Source of the DNA: Candidatus Sulfotelmatobacter sp.
GTDB taxonomy: Bacteria; Acidobacteriota; Terriglobia; Terriglobales; Acidobacteriaceae
Assembly: GCA_030041215.1 (NCBI GenBank)
Contig: JASHOH010000004.1
Span: 1 to 59,688, forward strand
Length of the DNA stretch: 59,688 bases
Direction: 5' to 3'
Shown here: positions 35,761-43,038 of the stretch, piece by piece
Layout: every line of letters begins with the position of its first letter
How positions within the stretch are numbered: position 1 is the first letter of the stretch
Translations under genes and position numbers: made by a program
Notes under the pieces: model-generated
Database searches by the model: none
What the model was told of the DNA's origin: nothing
The model's input: only the letters and a program-made list of their open reading frames with translations

Positions 35761-36434
35761 GCCGGCTCCGGAACGGGTTTTTGTTCCATTAAACTGCGGG
35801 CCAAAGCCACAGCTGTCATCGCGTCTTTCGCGTAGCCATCTGCGCCAATTTCCTCTGCCCACTGCCGCGTGACCGGCGCTCCGCCCACCATCACTTTTGT
35901 TTGCGATCGCAGACCGGCTTTGACCAGAGCTTCGACCACTCCGCGCTGGTTGCGCATGGTCGTGGTCAGCAGGGCCGAGACGCCGACAATATCGGCATTC
36001 AATTCGCGCGCCTTTGATGCAAACTGTTCGGCTGAAACATCGACTCCGAGATCGTGAACTCTGAAGCCATGAGCTGCGAGCAGGGTCCCCACCAGAGTTT
36101 TACCGATTTCGTGGATATCCCCCTTGGTTGTGCCAAGCACGACGGTGCCGGCCACCGGGCGATCGGCGCCCTGCTTCTTTAATTCTGGATCGAGCACGGC
36201 CATGGCCGCGCGCATCGCTTCGGCGGAAGCCATCATGTCCGGCAGAAACATTTGTCCGCGTGCAAACTGCTCGCCTACAGCGTGCATTCCAGGAACAAAG
36301 CCGTCGTTGATCGCTTCCAGCGGTTCGACGCCGGCAGCAATAGCGCGCCGTGCCAGGTCAGAGGCAGTATCTGGTGCTCCGTCCACGATGCTTTGGCGCA
36401 TGGCATTCAGCGTCTCGTCTGATATTCGGCCCAT
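35757..36434 (-). CDS. Corrinoid (B12-binding) protein, MttC type
   Basis: A 225-residue methyl carrier. An N-terminal helical cap (about 1-90) is followed by a Rossmann-like B12 domain with the lower-ligand motif GDIHEIGKTLVGTLL (D-x-H-x-x-G) and SALLTTTMRNQRGVVEAL further on. The family accepts methyl groups from MttB-like enzymes on cobalt(I). The ATG at 36434 (MGRISDETLNAM) is chosen; the longer frame to 36476 would start inside a CRP-type operator. Promoter control by a CRP/FNR-family regulator is therefore likely. It heads a three-gene overlapping operon. Confidence 0.88.
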   Translation of the reverse strand: MGRISDETLNAMRQSIVDGAPDTASDLARRAIAAGVEPLEAINDGFVPGMHAVGEQFARGQMFLPDMMASAEAMRAAMAVLDPELKKQGADRPVAGTVVLGTTKGDIHEIGKTLVGTLLAAHGFRVHDLGVDVSAEQFASKARELNADIVGVSALLTTTMRNQRGVVEALVKAGLRSQTKVMVGGAPVTRQWAEEIGADGYAKDAMTAVALARSLMEQKPVPEPA

Positions 36435-36468
36435 TGGGCCATGCTGACGGAGTGAACACAAATGCGTC

Positions 36469-36484
36469 TGTGACACAGATCACA
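36469..36484. promoter_or_regulatory. Perfect CRP-type operator
   Basis: TGTGACACAGATCACA matches the cAMP-receptor-protein consensus TGTGA-N6-TCACA at all ten defined positions. It ends 35 bases upstream of the corrinoid-protein ATG and is the only such site I saw in the window. A CRP/FNR-family regulator, not encoded here, probably controls the corrinoid methyltransferase operon. Confidence 0.65.
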
Positions 36485-36556
36485 ATGGGCGCTTGGCGCA
36501 TCGGCATGAGTGCGCGGCGAAGCCGGCATCCAGACTGGGAATCTGGCTCCTGCTAG

Positions 36557-36695
36557 ACTAGAACCCATCTCATAAACCGGTTTTGAAGGGGCGCGGCTTC
36601 CAGCCGCGCGCTCGCGCCCTCAAGAAATGCGGCCTTTAGCCCCTGAGGGAAAGCGAATCTTACGTTCTTGTTTCATTATGAGATAGCTTCTACCC
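36557..36695. repeat. MITE-like element, copy 1
   Basis: About 139 bases with terminal inverted repeats: the left end ATCTCATAA (36567-36575) mirrors TTATGAGAT (36676-36684), and the match extends imperfectly outward to GCTTCTACCC at the right. The inside holds a perfect CGCGGCT-TCC-AGCCGCG hairpin and a CCCTCA/TGAGGG stem around GGCCTTTAGCCC. A second copy in the same orientation lies 1.1 kb downstream, on the other side of the asparaginase-like gene. There is no coding capacity. Confidence 0.75.
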
Positions 36696-36724
36696 ATTCG
36701 CACTAACTAGAAAGTATTTCAAAT

Positions 36725-37651
36725 ATGGATCCTGTTTTAGTCGTTCATGGCGGAGCCTGGGCCATGCCTGATGACATGGTCGAAGGCCATATTGATGGCA
36801 TGCGCAATGCGATTGCCGCGGGATGGAGCGTGCTGGAGCGCGGCGGCTCCGCACTTGACGCCGTCGAGGAAGCGGTCGTCATCATGGAAGACGACGAAAT
36901 ATTCGACGCCGGGCGCGGCAGCTTTCTCAACCGCGATGGCAAGGTGCAGCTTGATGCGCTCATTATGGATGGCGCCACTTTGCGCGCCGGCGGCGTGGGA
37001 TGCGTCGAGCGTCTGCCCAATCCTGTGCGCGCTGCGCGCAAAATTCTCAGCGAAAGCCCGCATGTTTACTTCGTGGGCGAAGGCGCCGAGCGTTTTGCCG
37101 CCGAGCACGGATGCGAACTGTGCCGCAATGAAGATCTCGTCATCCCACGCGAGGTCGAACGCTTGCGCCGATACCAGGCTGAGGCGAATTCTCATGGCAA
37201 AGAGCTTTTTGCCCCCAGTTCGGATGACGTGACCATCTCGCATGACACGGTGGGCGCGGTTGCGCTCGACAGCAACGGCAATATCGCCGCAGCGACTTCG
37301 ACGGGCGGCACGCTGAACAAGGCTCCGGGGAGGTTGGGCGATTCGTCATTGATCGGCTGCGGCTGCTATGCGAACAACGAAAGCGCAGCGGTTTCTACCA
37401 CCGGCTGGGGCGAGCCAATCATGAAACTGGTTTTGGCCAAGTGGACGGCAGATCGCGTTGCCGCCGGAAATCTACCCGAATGGGCCGCGCAGGAGGCGAT
37501 GAACTACCTCAAGCAACGCGTGAATGGACATGGGGGGATTATTGTGCTGGACGCGCAGGGACAGTTCGGCATCGCGCATAACACGCCGAGGATGGCGTGG
37601 GGGTTCAAGACAGTGAAGAAAGAAGATGCGGCGGTGGAGCGAGCTGGGTAG
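36725..37651 (+). CDS. iaaA: Isoaspartyl peptidase / plant-type L-asparaginase
   Basis: A 308-residue Ntn-hydrolase precursor that self-cleaves into alpha and beta chains. The opening VVHGGAW, FDAGRGSFLNRDGKVQLDALIM (alpha chain) and the autocatalytic threonine in SHDTVGAVALD (Thr175) are the standard landmarks, followed by GDSSLIGCGCYANN. It hydrolyses beta-aspartyl dipeptides and often asparagine. The gene lies between two MITE-like repeats; its own TAG stop (37649-37651) is inside the left terminal repeat of the second copy, so the repeat appears to set the protein's C-terminus (KEDAAVERAG). Confidence 0.92.
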   Translation: MDPVLVVHGGAWAMPDDMVEGHIDGMRNAIAAGWSVLERGGSALDAVEEAVVIMEDDEIFDAGRGSFLNRDGKVQLDALIMDGATLRAGGVGCVERLPNPVRAARKILSESPHVYFVGEGAERFAAEHGCELCRNEDLVIPREVERLRRYQAEANSHGKELFAPSSDDVTISHDTVGAVALDSNGNIAAATSTGGTLNKAPGRLGDSSLIGCGCYANNESAAVSTTGWGEPIMKLVLAKWTADRVAAGNLPEWAAQEAMNYLKQRVNGHGGIIVLDAQGQFGIAHNTPRMAWGFKTVKKEDAAVERAG

Positions 37652-37780
37652 AAGCCATCTTATAAATCGCTTTTGAAAGGGCTTCCTGCCGCACCGCTCG
37701 GCCCCTCAAGAAATGCGGGCTTTAGCCCCCGAGGGAAAGCGAATCTTACTTTCTAGCTTCATTATGAGATTGCCCTAGAC
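37646..37780. repeat. MITE-like element, copy 2
   Basis: The left end GGGTAGAAGCCATCTTATAA is close to the inverse of copy 1's right end, and TTATGAGAT closes the right side (37762-37770). The inside shares the segments CTCAAGAAATGCGG, TTTAGCCCC and GAGGGAAAGCGAATCTTAC with copy 1, and has a GGGC-TTTA-GCCC hairpin. It begins within the final codons of the asparaginase-like gene and supplies that gene's stop codon. Confidence 0.75.
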
Positions 37781-37872
37781 CGACCATGTCTTAAGGACCG
37801 CGAGCGCCGAGTAACCCGAACTGTTGAGATTGCATCCAAACAGCTGTCGGGTAACGAATTCGGCACCGGGCC

Positions 37873-38310
37873 GTGAAGAACTCTGTTCCAATACCTTTCA
37901 TTGTGGCGCTAGCTGTGGTGGCGTCGGCCGCATTGTCCTGCGGGAATCCGGCGGACTCACCTGGCGCAGCCGATCCGCTCGAGTCTATTACCATCACTCC
38001 CGCAGTTGCCGATGCCAAAGATTATCCCAATGGTCAGGTGCAATTTACTGCGGTCGGATATTACAGCACCAATCCGAACCAAGCAGTCCCTTTGTCCAAG
38101 CCAGGCTGGGGTTCGTGCTATGAAAACCAGTCGACCTCTGCAGTCACCGTGAGCTCGACCGGAGTGGCGCAATGCGCTAGCGGGGTGGTCGGGACGTACA
38201 CGGTTTGGGCAGACGCTCCGCCGAACCCCAATGGACCGAATTGCCTCGCTATGACCGCATGCGGAGGAGGTTGTTTTGTTGTCGGAACGGCTCAGCTAAC
38301 CTGTCCTTGA
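37873..38310 (+). CDS. Small Ig-like lipoprotein
   Basis: A 145-residue protein with a signal peptide ending at lipobox AALSC. The mature region starts LESITITPAVADAKDYPNGQ and QFTAVGYYS, then VTVSSTGVAQCASGVVGTYT, a compact Big_2-like beta-sandwich, and ends with a cysteine-rich tail (CLAMTACGGGCFVVGTAQLT). Two or three disulfides are likely. The start is GTG at 37873. It shares the opening pattern of the larger lipoprotein at 31992-32675, so the two may be distant paralogues. Surface location is inferred; function is unknown. Confidence 0.8.
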   Translation: MKNSVPIPFIVALAVVASAALSCGNPADSPGAADPLESITITPAVADAKDYPNGQVQFTAVGYYSTNPNQAVPLSKPGWGSCYENQSTSAVTVSSTGVAQCASGVVGTYTVWADAPPNPNGPNCLAMTACGGGCFVVGTAQLTCP

Positions 38311-38680
38311 CCATTGCGAGCAGCTTTTCCACAGCCCCACTGTGACAACTCTCACGGACTTCCACAGGCAAGTTCATCCATCATTCTCCCGGCAAAGGAG
38401 CTACGCACAGCGGCAACGAAAGGGAACCGTGCAAGGTCGGATCGTAACCTCATTGTTTCCAAGATTTTGCCCCCAAGTGATTGAGCGCCATGGGTCATTT
38501 CAGATTTTCTCGCTAAACCAATGATCCCAAACGGGCGACCTTCGGGGGGGGCGGAGCCAAGCAACGGTCAAAGAAATCTCAATCGGGAGACCATTAAGAA
38601 CAGGCCAAGGCTGTTTCACAACTGAGCGTCCCCCGGCTCACGCAACGTTCGTTCCAGTTTCGCAAAACGAACACGAAGAA
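38311..38680. other. Intergenic region without a convincing gene
   Basis: These 370 bases separate the lipoprotein gene from the convergent response-regulator gene. Short open frames on both strands have poor composition and no ribosome sites. I see no conserved RNA, repeat or clear terminator. Confidence 0.35.
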
Positions 38681-39313
38681 TTATAGCCAGCCCTTGGTAC
38701 GCGCAATTCTCGAAGCTTCAACGCGATTGCTCGCGCCCATCTTGCTGATAGCTTCGGAAAGATAATTACGCACGGTGCCTTCAGAGAGGCCAAGTTCGGC
38801 GGCGATGTCGCCGCTCTGCATGCCCTCACCGGCTAGGCGCAGGACTTGGCGTTCGCGGTCGGTGAGTGGATCCATTTCTCCCCAGGCCTCCTGAGCGAGA
38901 TCGGGATGGATGACGCGCAGGCCCTGATGAACGCGCCGAACGGCGTCGGCGAGTTCTTCAGCGCGCATGTCTTTCAAAAGATATCCGGAGGCTCCGGCTT
39001 CGAGCGCGCGGCGCAGATATCCTGCCCGAGCAAATGTTGTTACGATGACGACTCGCGTACCGGTGCGGCGGCGCTTCAGTTCGGCGGCGACGTCGAGGCC
39101 GGTCATCAGCGGCATTTCGATATCTGTTATGAACACGTCAGGTTTGTGCGTGAGCACGGCTTCGAGCGCCTCTTTGCCATTGCGCGCCTGAGCGACGACG
39201 GAGATGTCGCCTTCGATTTCGAGCAGAGCGGCGAGCGCACCGAGCACCATGCCCTGATCTTCGGCGAGGACTACTCGGATCGTCTTGCGGCTTTCTTTGA
39301 CGGCAGGTTTCAT
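38681..39313 (-). CDS. NarL/DesR-type response regulator
   Basis: A 210-residue two-domain regulator. The receiver has the acidic pocket (LAEDQ), the phospho-accepting aspartate (Asp64, in FITDIEMPLM), a VTTFAR segment and a conserved lysine in GYLLKDM. The LuxR-type helix-turn-helix follows (LTDRERQVLRLAGEGMQSGD, then IAAELGLSEGTVRNYLSEAI). It is transcribed after the histidine kinase, permease and ABC ATPase genes on the same strand, the arrangement of DesKR or YvfTU systems in which the regulator controls the adjacent exporter. The gap to the kinase (93 bases) contains a repeat copy. Confidence 0.93.
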   Translation of the reverse strand: MKPAVKESRKTIRVVLAEDQGMVLGALAALLEIEGDISVVAQARNGKEALEAVLTHKPDVFITDIEMPLMTGLDVAAELKRRRTGTRVVIVTTFARAGYLRRALEAGASGYLLKDMRAEELADAVRRVHQGLRVIHPDLAQEAWGEMDPLTDRERQVLRLAGEGMQSGDIAAELGLSEGTVRNYLSEAISKMGASNRVEASRIARTKGWL

Positions 39314-39340
39314 CGGCCAATTGTTTTTAAGGACGCCCGC

Positions 39341-39395
39341 TTTTCTCGGCGGACTTGGGAGGCTTTCTTAGCGATCTTCGCGTTTTAAGATTTTT
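39341..39395 (-). repeat. Interspersed intergenic repeat, copy 3
   Basis: On the minus strand the segment AAATCTTAAAACGCGAAGAT and CGCTAAGAAAGCC resembles copies 1 and 2. It lies between the histidine kinase and response-regulator genes, inside an apparent operon, so the element has inserted into a transcribed gap. Confidence 0.4.
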
Positions 39396-39406
39396 ATTTA
39401 GTTCGA

Positions 39407-40480
39407 TCACACTCCTTCTTTAATCGGCAGTGTAATCGTGATCCTCGTCCCTGCGCGCGACTCGCGATTAAGCTTTCCTCCCAGCATCTCAACGCGTTCT
39501 CTCATCCCGCGCAGCCCATTGCCTTCTGGCTGCGAACCGCCCCTGCCATCATCAGCAATTTCGAGGCTACAGGAACCGTTTTGCTGCTCCAGCCGCAGCG
39601 TGCAATTGCGGGCATTAGCGTGCCGGACAACATTGGTCACGGCTTCTCTTACCGCCATCGACAGCACGCTGTCCTGCAATGCAGGAAGCGCGATTTTTGC
39701 CGTTTCGCATTTCACGGCGACTCCGGCAGTTTCAAGTGTCGCCTTTGCTTGCGCGAGTTCGGCTGGCAAGCCCTGCGAACGATAACCGCGAATGGCGTCG
39801 CGAACCTCAGCAAGGGCCTGCCGTGAAATCTGTTCCACTTCGCGAATTTCGTTTTCTGCTCCCTGCGGATCGCGGTCCATCAGCTTTCCCGCCAGTTCAG
39901 ATTTCAAAATAATCACTGAGAGCGTGTGCCCTAGCACATCATGCAGATCGCGGGCGATGCGCTCGCGCTCGGCAACTTTTGCAAGGTGCTCGATTTCCTC
40001 CTGCGCCTTGATCAGTTTCTTGTTGGTTCGATTACGCTGGGCAAAATGAATGTTGCTGATGCCGATAACGAAGGCGAGGCCATTGGCGAAAAAAAGGAAC
40101 CAGCCGTTGAGATGCAGAGCCCACCAGGTCAAGGCTGCGGCGGCCTCAACCCCGAACAAGGCTTTGAAGCCATCTGCTTCGTTGTCGGCAACAAAGGGAG
40201 CGCAAGCAGCAGCAAAAATGAAGAATGTCGTGGCCCCGCCGTTATATTTGGCGAAGGCCGCGCCCAACGCGCACATAGCGGCAAGGTGCAGCATTCCCTG
40301 GCGGCAGCTCACCCAGAACAGGCCGAAGTACAGCACCAGGAACGCGGCCGTCCCAAGCAGAGTGAAGAACCAAACCCGCGCGCTCGCGTGGCTCTCGATG
40401 GGATCGATAAAGAAAAATCCGAAGTACAGCACCGAGTATAGCGCCCACGTGTATTCGCTGTTCTTGGGGATTAGCCTCAT
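39407..40480 (-). CDS. DesK-like sensor histidine kinase
   Basis: A membrane kinase of 357 residues (364 if the GTG at 40501 is used). Five or six hydrophobic helices form the N-terminal sensor (for example FGFFFIDPI, FFTLLGTAAFLVLYFGLFWV). The HisKA_3 dimerisation domain follows, with the phospho-histidine in RERIARDLHDVLGHTLSV, and then a HATPase domain with EAVTNVVRHANA (N box) and DDGRGG and GNGLRGMRERV (G boxes). No extracytoplasmic domain of any size is present, so it probably senses the membrane or the state of the transporter. It pairs with the downstream response regulator. Confidence 0.92.
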   Translation of the reverse strand: MRLIPKNSEYTWALYSVLYFGFFFIDPIESHASARVWFFTLLGTAAFLVLYFGLFWVSCRQGMLHLAAMCALGAAFAKYNGGATTFFIFAAACAPFVADNEADGFKALFGVEAAAALTWWALHLNGWFLFFANGLAFVIGISNIHFAQRNRTNKKLIKAQEEIEHLAKVAERERIARDLHDVLGHTLSVIILKSELAGKLMDRDPQGAENEIREVEQISRQALAEVRDAIRGYRSQGLPAELAQAKATLETAGVAVKCETAKIALPALQDSVLSMAVREAVTNVVRHANARNCTLRLEQQNGSCSLEIADDGRGGSQPEGNGLRGMRERVEMLGGKLNRESRAGTRITITLPIKEGV

Positions 40481-40583
40481 AGAGTTACTCGCGCGTTTCA
40501 CGAGCTTGGTTCACCTCACTCCGGATTATATTTCCACGACCTCGCGCCTTGCAGGATCGAGTTTTGTCAGTTGCGGTTCCTTC

Positions 40584-40731
40584 TCAAAGTCGCTCCCAGG
40601 CGGGGTACCAAACCAGGACCGCGGCTGGAATCAGCACCATCAGCCATTGCGCGCCGACGTAAAAAGCGAGCACACCGAGCCCGATCAGAATCAATGTAGA
40701 AGCGTAACTTTTCTTGGCCTCCGCGCTCATA
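40584..40731 (-). pseudogene. Small membrane protein frame with a one-base shift
   Basis: A good ribosome site (GAGAGGAAAAAT) precedes an ATG at 40731 that reads MSAEAKKSYASTLILIG, then is thrown out of frame at a run of four Cs (40680-40683). In the neighbouring frame the protein continues LGVLAFYVGAQWLMVLIP and AAVLVWYPAWERL to a TGA at 40584-40586. Removing one base would give a 48-residue protein with two membrane segments. It lies between the ABC permease and kinase genes. It could be a real frameshift, a slippage site or an assembly error. Confidence 0.4.
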
Positions 40732-40775
40732 TTTTTCCTCTCGAGTTCCTTCCCCGAACTGTGTTGATCTGCCGC

Positions 40776-41591
40776 TCAGCCGTAGAGTTTGCCCTGATCA
40801 CGCTGGAAGCCAATCCGCGCTACTCCCAGGCAAATCAGGGTGAAGCCAAACAGTACTTCCCAGTGCGTGATGGCAGGCTCGTGCCGGCCCGCTCCCACTA
40901 CGCCCAAGGCCAATTGCGAAAGATGATAGGGCGGCAGAGCCAACGCGATCTTCTGCACTAGCTTCGGCAGAAAAATGTACGGTACCCACAGGCCGCTGCA
41001 AAACGAGAGCGGCAAATAAATCAGGTTGATGGCTGCGGGCGCAGAGTTCGGGCCGGCGAAGTACCCGATGGCCAAACCCATTGCCGAAAACGGCAGCGAG
41101 CCAGCCATCAGAGTTCCCATAAGCCGGGCCATATCGAGCACTGGCATGCGCACTCCGCCAAAGCCGATGCCCAGCACCAGCAGGAGCGAAACTACGATCG
41201 TGCTGAATATCAGACTCAAGATGACCTTCGCCGCAAAATAGGCGAAGGGCGGCATTGGACTGGCGCGTTTTACTTGCAGCCATCCCAGTCCGCGGTCTGA
41301 AGCCAAACCTGATGCCGTACCGAACAATGACGCACCCATGACGCCGAACGTACCGTAGGTGGCAATCAGATACGTGGGAACGCCCATGCCTGCAATTCTT
41401 TCCTTCGCGTTCAACACCAGGCCAAACAAGACGTAGAACATCAGTGGAAAGCTGATCACCGAGGCCGTATATACGCGAAGGCGGAGATTCTTCAGAAACT
41501 CGTACTTCGCTTCTTTAGCATAGATCGCCAGGGTGTGGGCGGGTGTGCGTTGGATCGCAGTATTGCTCAGTGCCAAAGATGCGGTGCTCAT
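40776..41591 (-). CDS. ABC-2 type transporter permease
   Basis: A 271-residue inner-membrane protein with six hydrophobic segments, beginning with a cytoplasmic stretch (AIYAKEAKYEFLKNLRLRVY) typical of ABC-2 permeases such as DrrB, YvfS and NatB. The order ATPase, permease, kinase, regulator on one strand indicates a two-component-controlled exporter, often for lipids, antibiotics or antimicrobial peptides. It lies 49 bases after the ATPase gene. The substrate cannot be inferred further. Confidence 0.9.
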   Translation of the reverse strand: MSTASLALSNTAIQRTPAHTLAIYAKEAKYEFLKNLRLRVYTASVISFPLMFYVLFGLVLNAKERIAGMGVPTYLIATYGTFGVMGASLFGTASGLASDRGLGWLQVKRASPMPPFAYFAAKVILSLIFSTIVVSLLLVLGIGFGGVRMPVLDMARLMGTLMAGSLPFSAMGLAIGYFAGPNSAPAAINLIYLPLSFCSGLWVPYIFLPKLVQKIALALPPYHLSQLALGVVGAGRHEPAITHWEVLFGFTLICLGVARIGFQRDQGKLYG

Positions 41592-41640
41592 GTTGTGCCT
41601 CGTTTTCCTGATGCGCGATTGTCGCGCGTCACAAGAATCT

Positions 41641-42597
41641 TCAGTGGTAACGTGTGCTCGTTTCGTTTTCTTGCGTAAGAGTTAGAAAAGCCTCTTCCAG
41701 CCCAGCCGTCGTAATCTCCAGGCCCGAGAGCGAGGGGTCAAGCTCCAGAAGAGTTCGAATTACCGTTTCGGCCTCGCGGACGTGAATCTCTACGGCCTCG
41801 CGGTCTTGGCGAACGTCGGTAACCCCGGGAATTTGCAGGAGGGTGGTCTCATTCAGCATCGTGATGCAGCGGATACGCTTGCCGCTGGCAAGAGCTTTAA
41901 TTGCCGCTGGCGTACCTTCCGCAATGATCTCCCCTTTGTTAATCACGGCGATGTGGTCGGCGAGGGCTTCGGCCTCCTGCAGGTAATGCGTGGTCAACAG
42001 GACGGTTTTTCCTCGATCGACCAGCCGGCGAATTTCCTTCCACAGTATGCGGCGGGCCTCGACATCGAGGCCCACGCTCGGCTCATCCAGGAACAGCAGG
42101 TCAGGATTGCCGCAGATTGCCAGTGCAAACAATGTTCGCTGTCTCTCTCCACCTGAAAGATCGCCGAATTTGCGGTCGCGCAATTTCTGGAGCCCGGCTG
42201 CCACCAATACTTCATTGAGGGGCATGGGATTCGCATAGTACGTGGAGAACAGATCGATATGTTCCCCGACGCGCAGTGTTTCCGGGACCTTGCCCACCTG
42301 GAGCATGGCGCCGGTGCGCATGCGATTTTCCGGGTTCCTGGGGTTTCCGCCAAAGACCTGGGTCTTTCCTGAATCCGGCTCGATCAGCCCCAGGAAGAGC
42401 TTTACAGCCGTGGTCTTGCCTGCGCCATTGGGCCCTAATAGCGCCAGAACTTCGCCAGCGCTCAAAGAGAAATTCACATTCCGCAGAGCTCGCAGTGATC
42501 CGTAGTTCTTGCTGGCATTCTCCAGGCTGGCCACCAGCGTTCTTTCTCGTTGCGATTCATACCGGGGCGTTTGTATTTTTGCCAAATTGGGAATCAT
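41641..42597 (-). CDS. ABC transporter ATP-binding protein
   Basis: A 318-residue ATPase with Walker A GPNGAGKTTAVK, the LSGGERQRTL signature, Walker B LLFLDEPSVGLD and the switch histidine in LLTTHYLQEAEAL. A C-terminal extension of about 80 residues matches the DrrA/NatA subfamily that partners ABC-2 permeases. It is the first gene of the exporter/two-component operon; a TGACA-AA-TGTCA palindrome lies about 105 bases upstream. The frame start (MIPNLAKIQTPRYESQ) gives a slightly long N-terminus, so a later start is possible. Confidence 0.93.
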   Translation of the reverse strand: MIPNLAKIQTPRYESQRERTLVASLENASKNYGSLRALRNVNFSLSAGEVLALLGPNGAGKTTAVKLFLGLIEPDSGKTQVFGGNPRNPENRMRTGAMLQVGKVPETLRVGEHIDLFSTYYANPMPLNEVLVAAGLQKLRDRKFGDLSGGERQRTLFALAICGNPDLLFLDEPSVGLDVEARRILWKEIRRLVDRGKTVLLTTHYLQEAEALADHIAVINKGEIIAEGTPAAIKALASGKRIRCITMLNETTLLQIPGVTDVRQDREAVEIHVREAETVIRTLLELDPSLSGLEITTAGLEEAFLTLTQENETSTRYH

Positions 42598-42701
42598 ACG
42601 AACCTCTTTTCAAGAAGCTGGCTGCCGGGAATTTGTCCGGCAAGGCGAATCATCGCGTAAGGGCGGTCGTGTCGCCAGTGTGGTTCATCATGGCCTTGCG
42701 A

Positions 42702-42713
42702 TGACAAATGTCA
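42702..42713. promoter_or_regulatory. Palindrome TGACAAATGTCA upstream of the ABC operon
   Basis: TGACA and TGTCA flank two bases, giving a 5-bp perfect inverted repeat. It lies about 105 bases before the ABC ATPase start. NarL/DesR-family response regulators bind short dyads of this kind, so it is a candidate site for the operon's own regulator. Confidence 0.35.
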
Positions 42714-42817
42714 CGTTGGTGAAGGGCGAATCCGGAGCTTCCTGGCCAGAGAAAAAGGGAGCTGAGAATCAAAGTGGAAAAGCGTGGTAAGGTCAAATTT
42801 CAAAAAAAGCAGACGTG

Positions 42818-42835
42818 CTTGTTACGAAATCCGAA
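42818..42835 (+). promoter_or_regulatory. XRE-locus motif, site A
   Basis: CTTGTTACGAAATCCGAA. It shares GTTACGAAWWCCG with sites C and D and most of it with site B. It lies in the divergent gap between the ABC operon and the XRE regulator gene, about 200 bases before the latter. Apart from these sites and a nearby TATGAT, the 441-base gap (42598-43038) shows no gene. Confidence 0.5.
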
Positions 42836-42930
42836 CAAAATGCCTCGTGCCGTCAGGCCCGGATGCCGTGACGCGCTTTGGCTTTTCTTTCGCAATATTC
42901 GTTAATCGCCAGCTCTGATCGGCGTTATGC

Positions 42931-42950
42931 TTGTTCTGAATTCGTAACAA
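42931..42950. promoter_or_regulatory. XRE-locus motif, site B (palindromic)
   Basis: TTGTTCTGAATTCGTAACAA is a near-perfect 20-base dyad (TTGTT...GAATTC...AACAA). Its minus strand contains CTTGTTACGAATTC (42938-42951), which is identical to site C over 14 bases. It is about 90 bases upstream of the XRE gene and is the best candidate for an autoregulatory operator. Confidence 0.55.
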
Positions 42951-43038
42951 GATATCGAAAATATAAATTCTTGCAGGAAACATGCCCATAAAACGCGCCA
43001 TCCTGTTATGATGTGCCCATTCTCCTGGAGGCGTTCCA

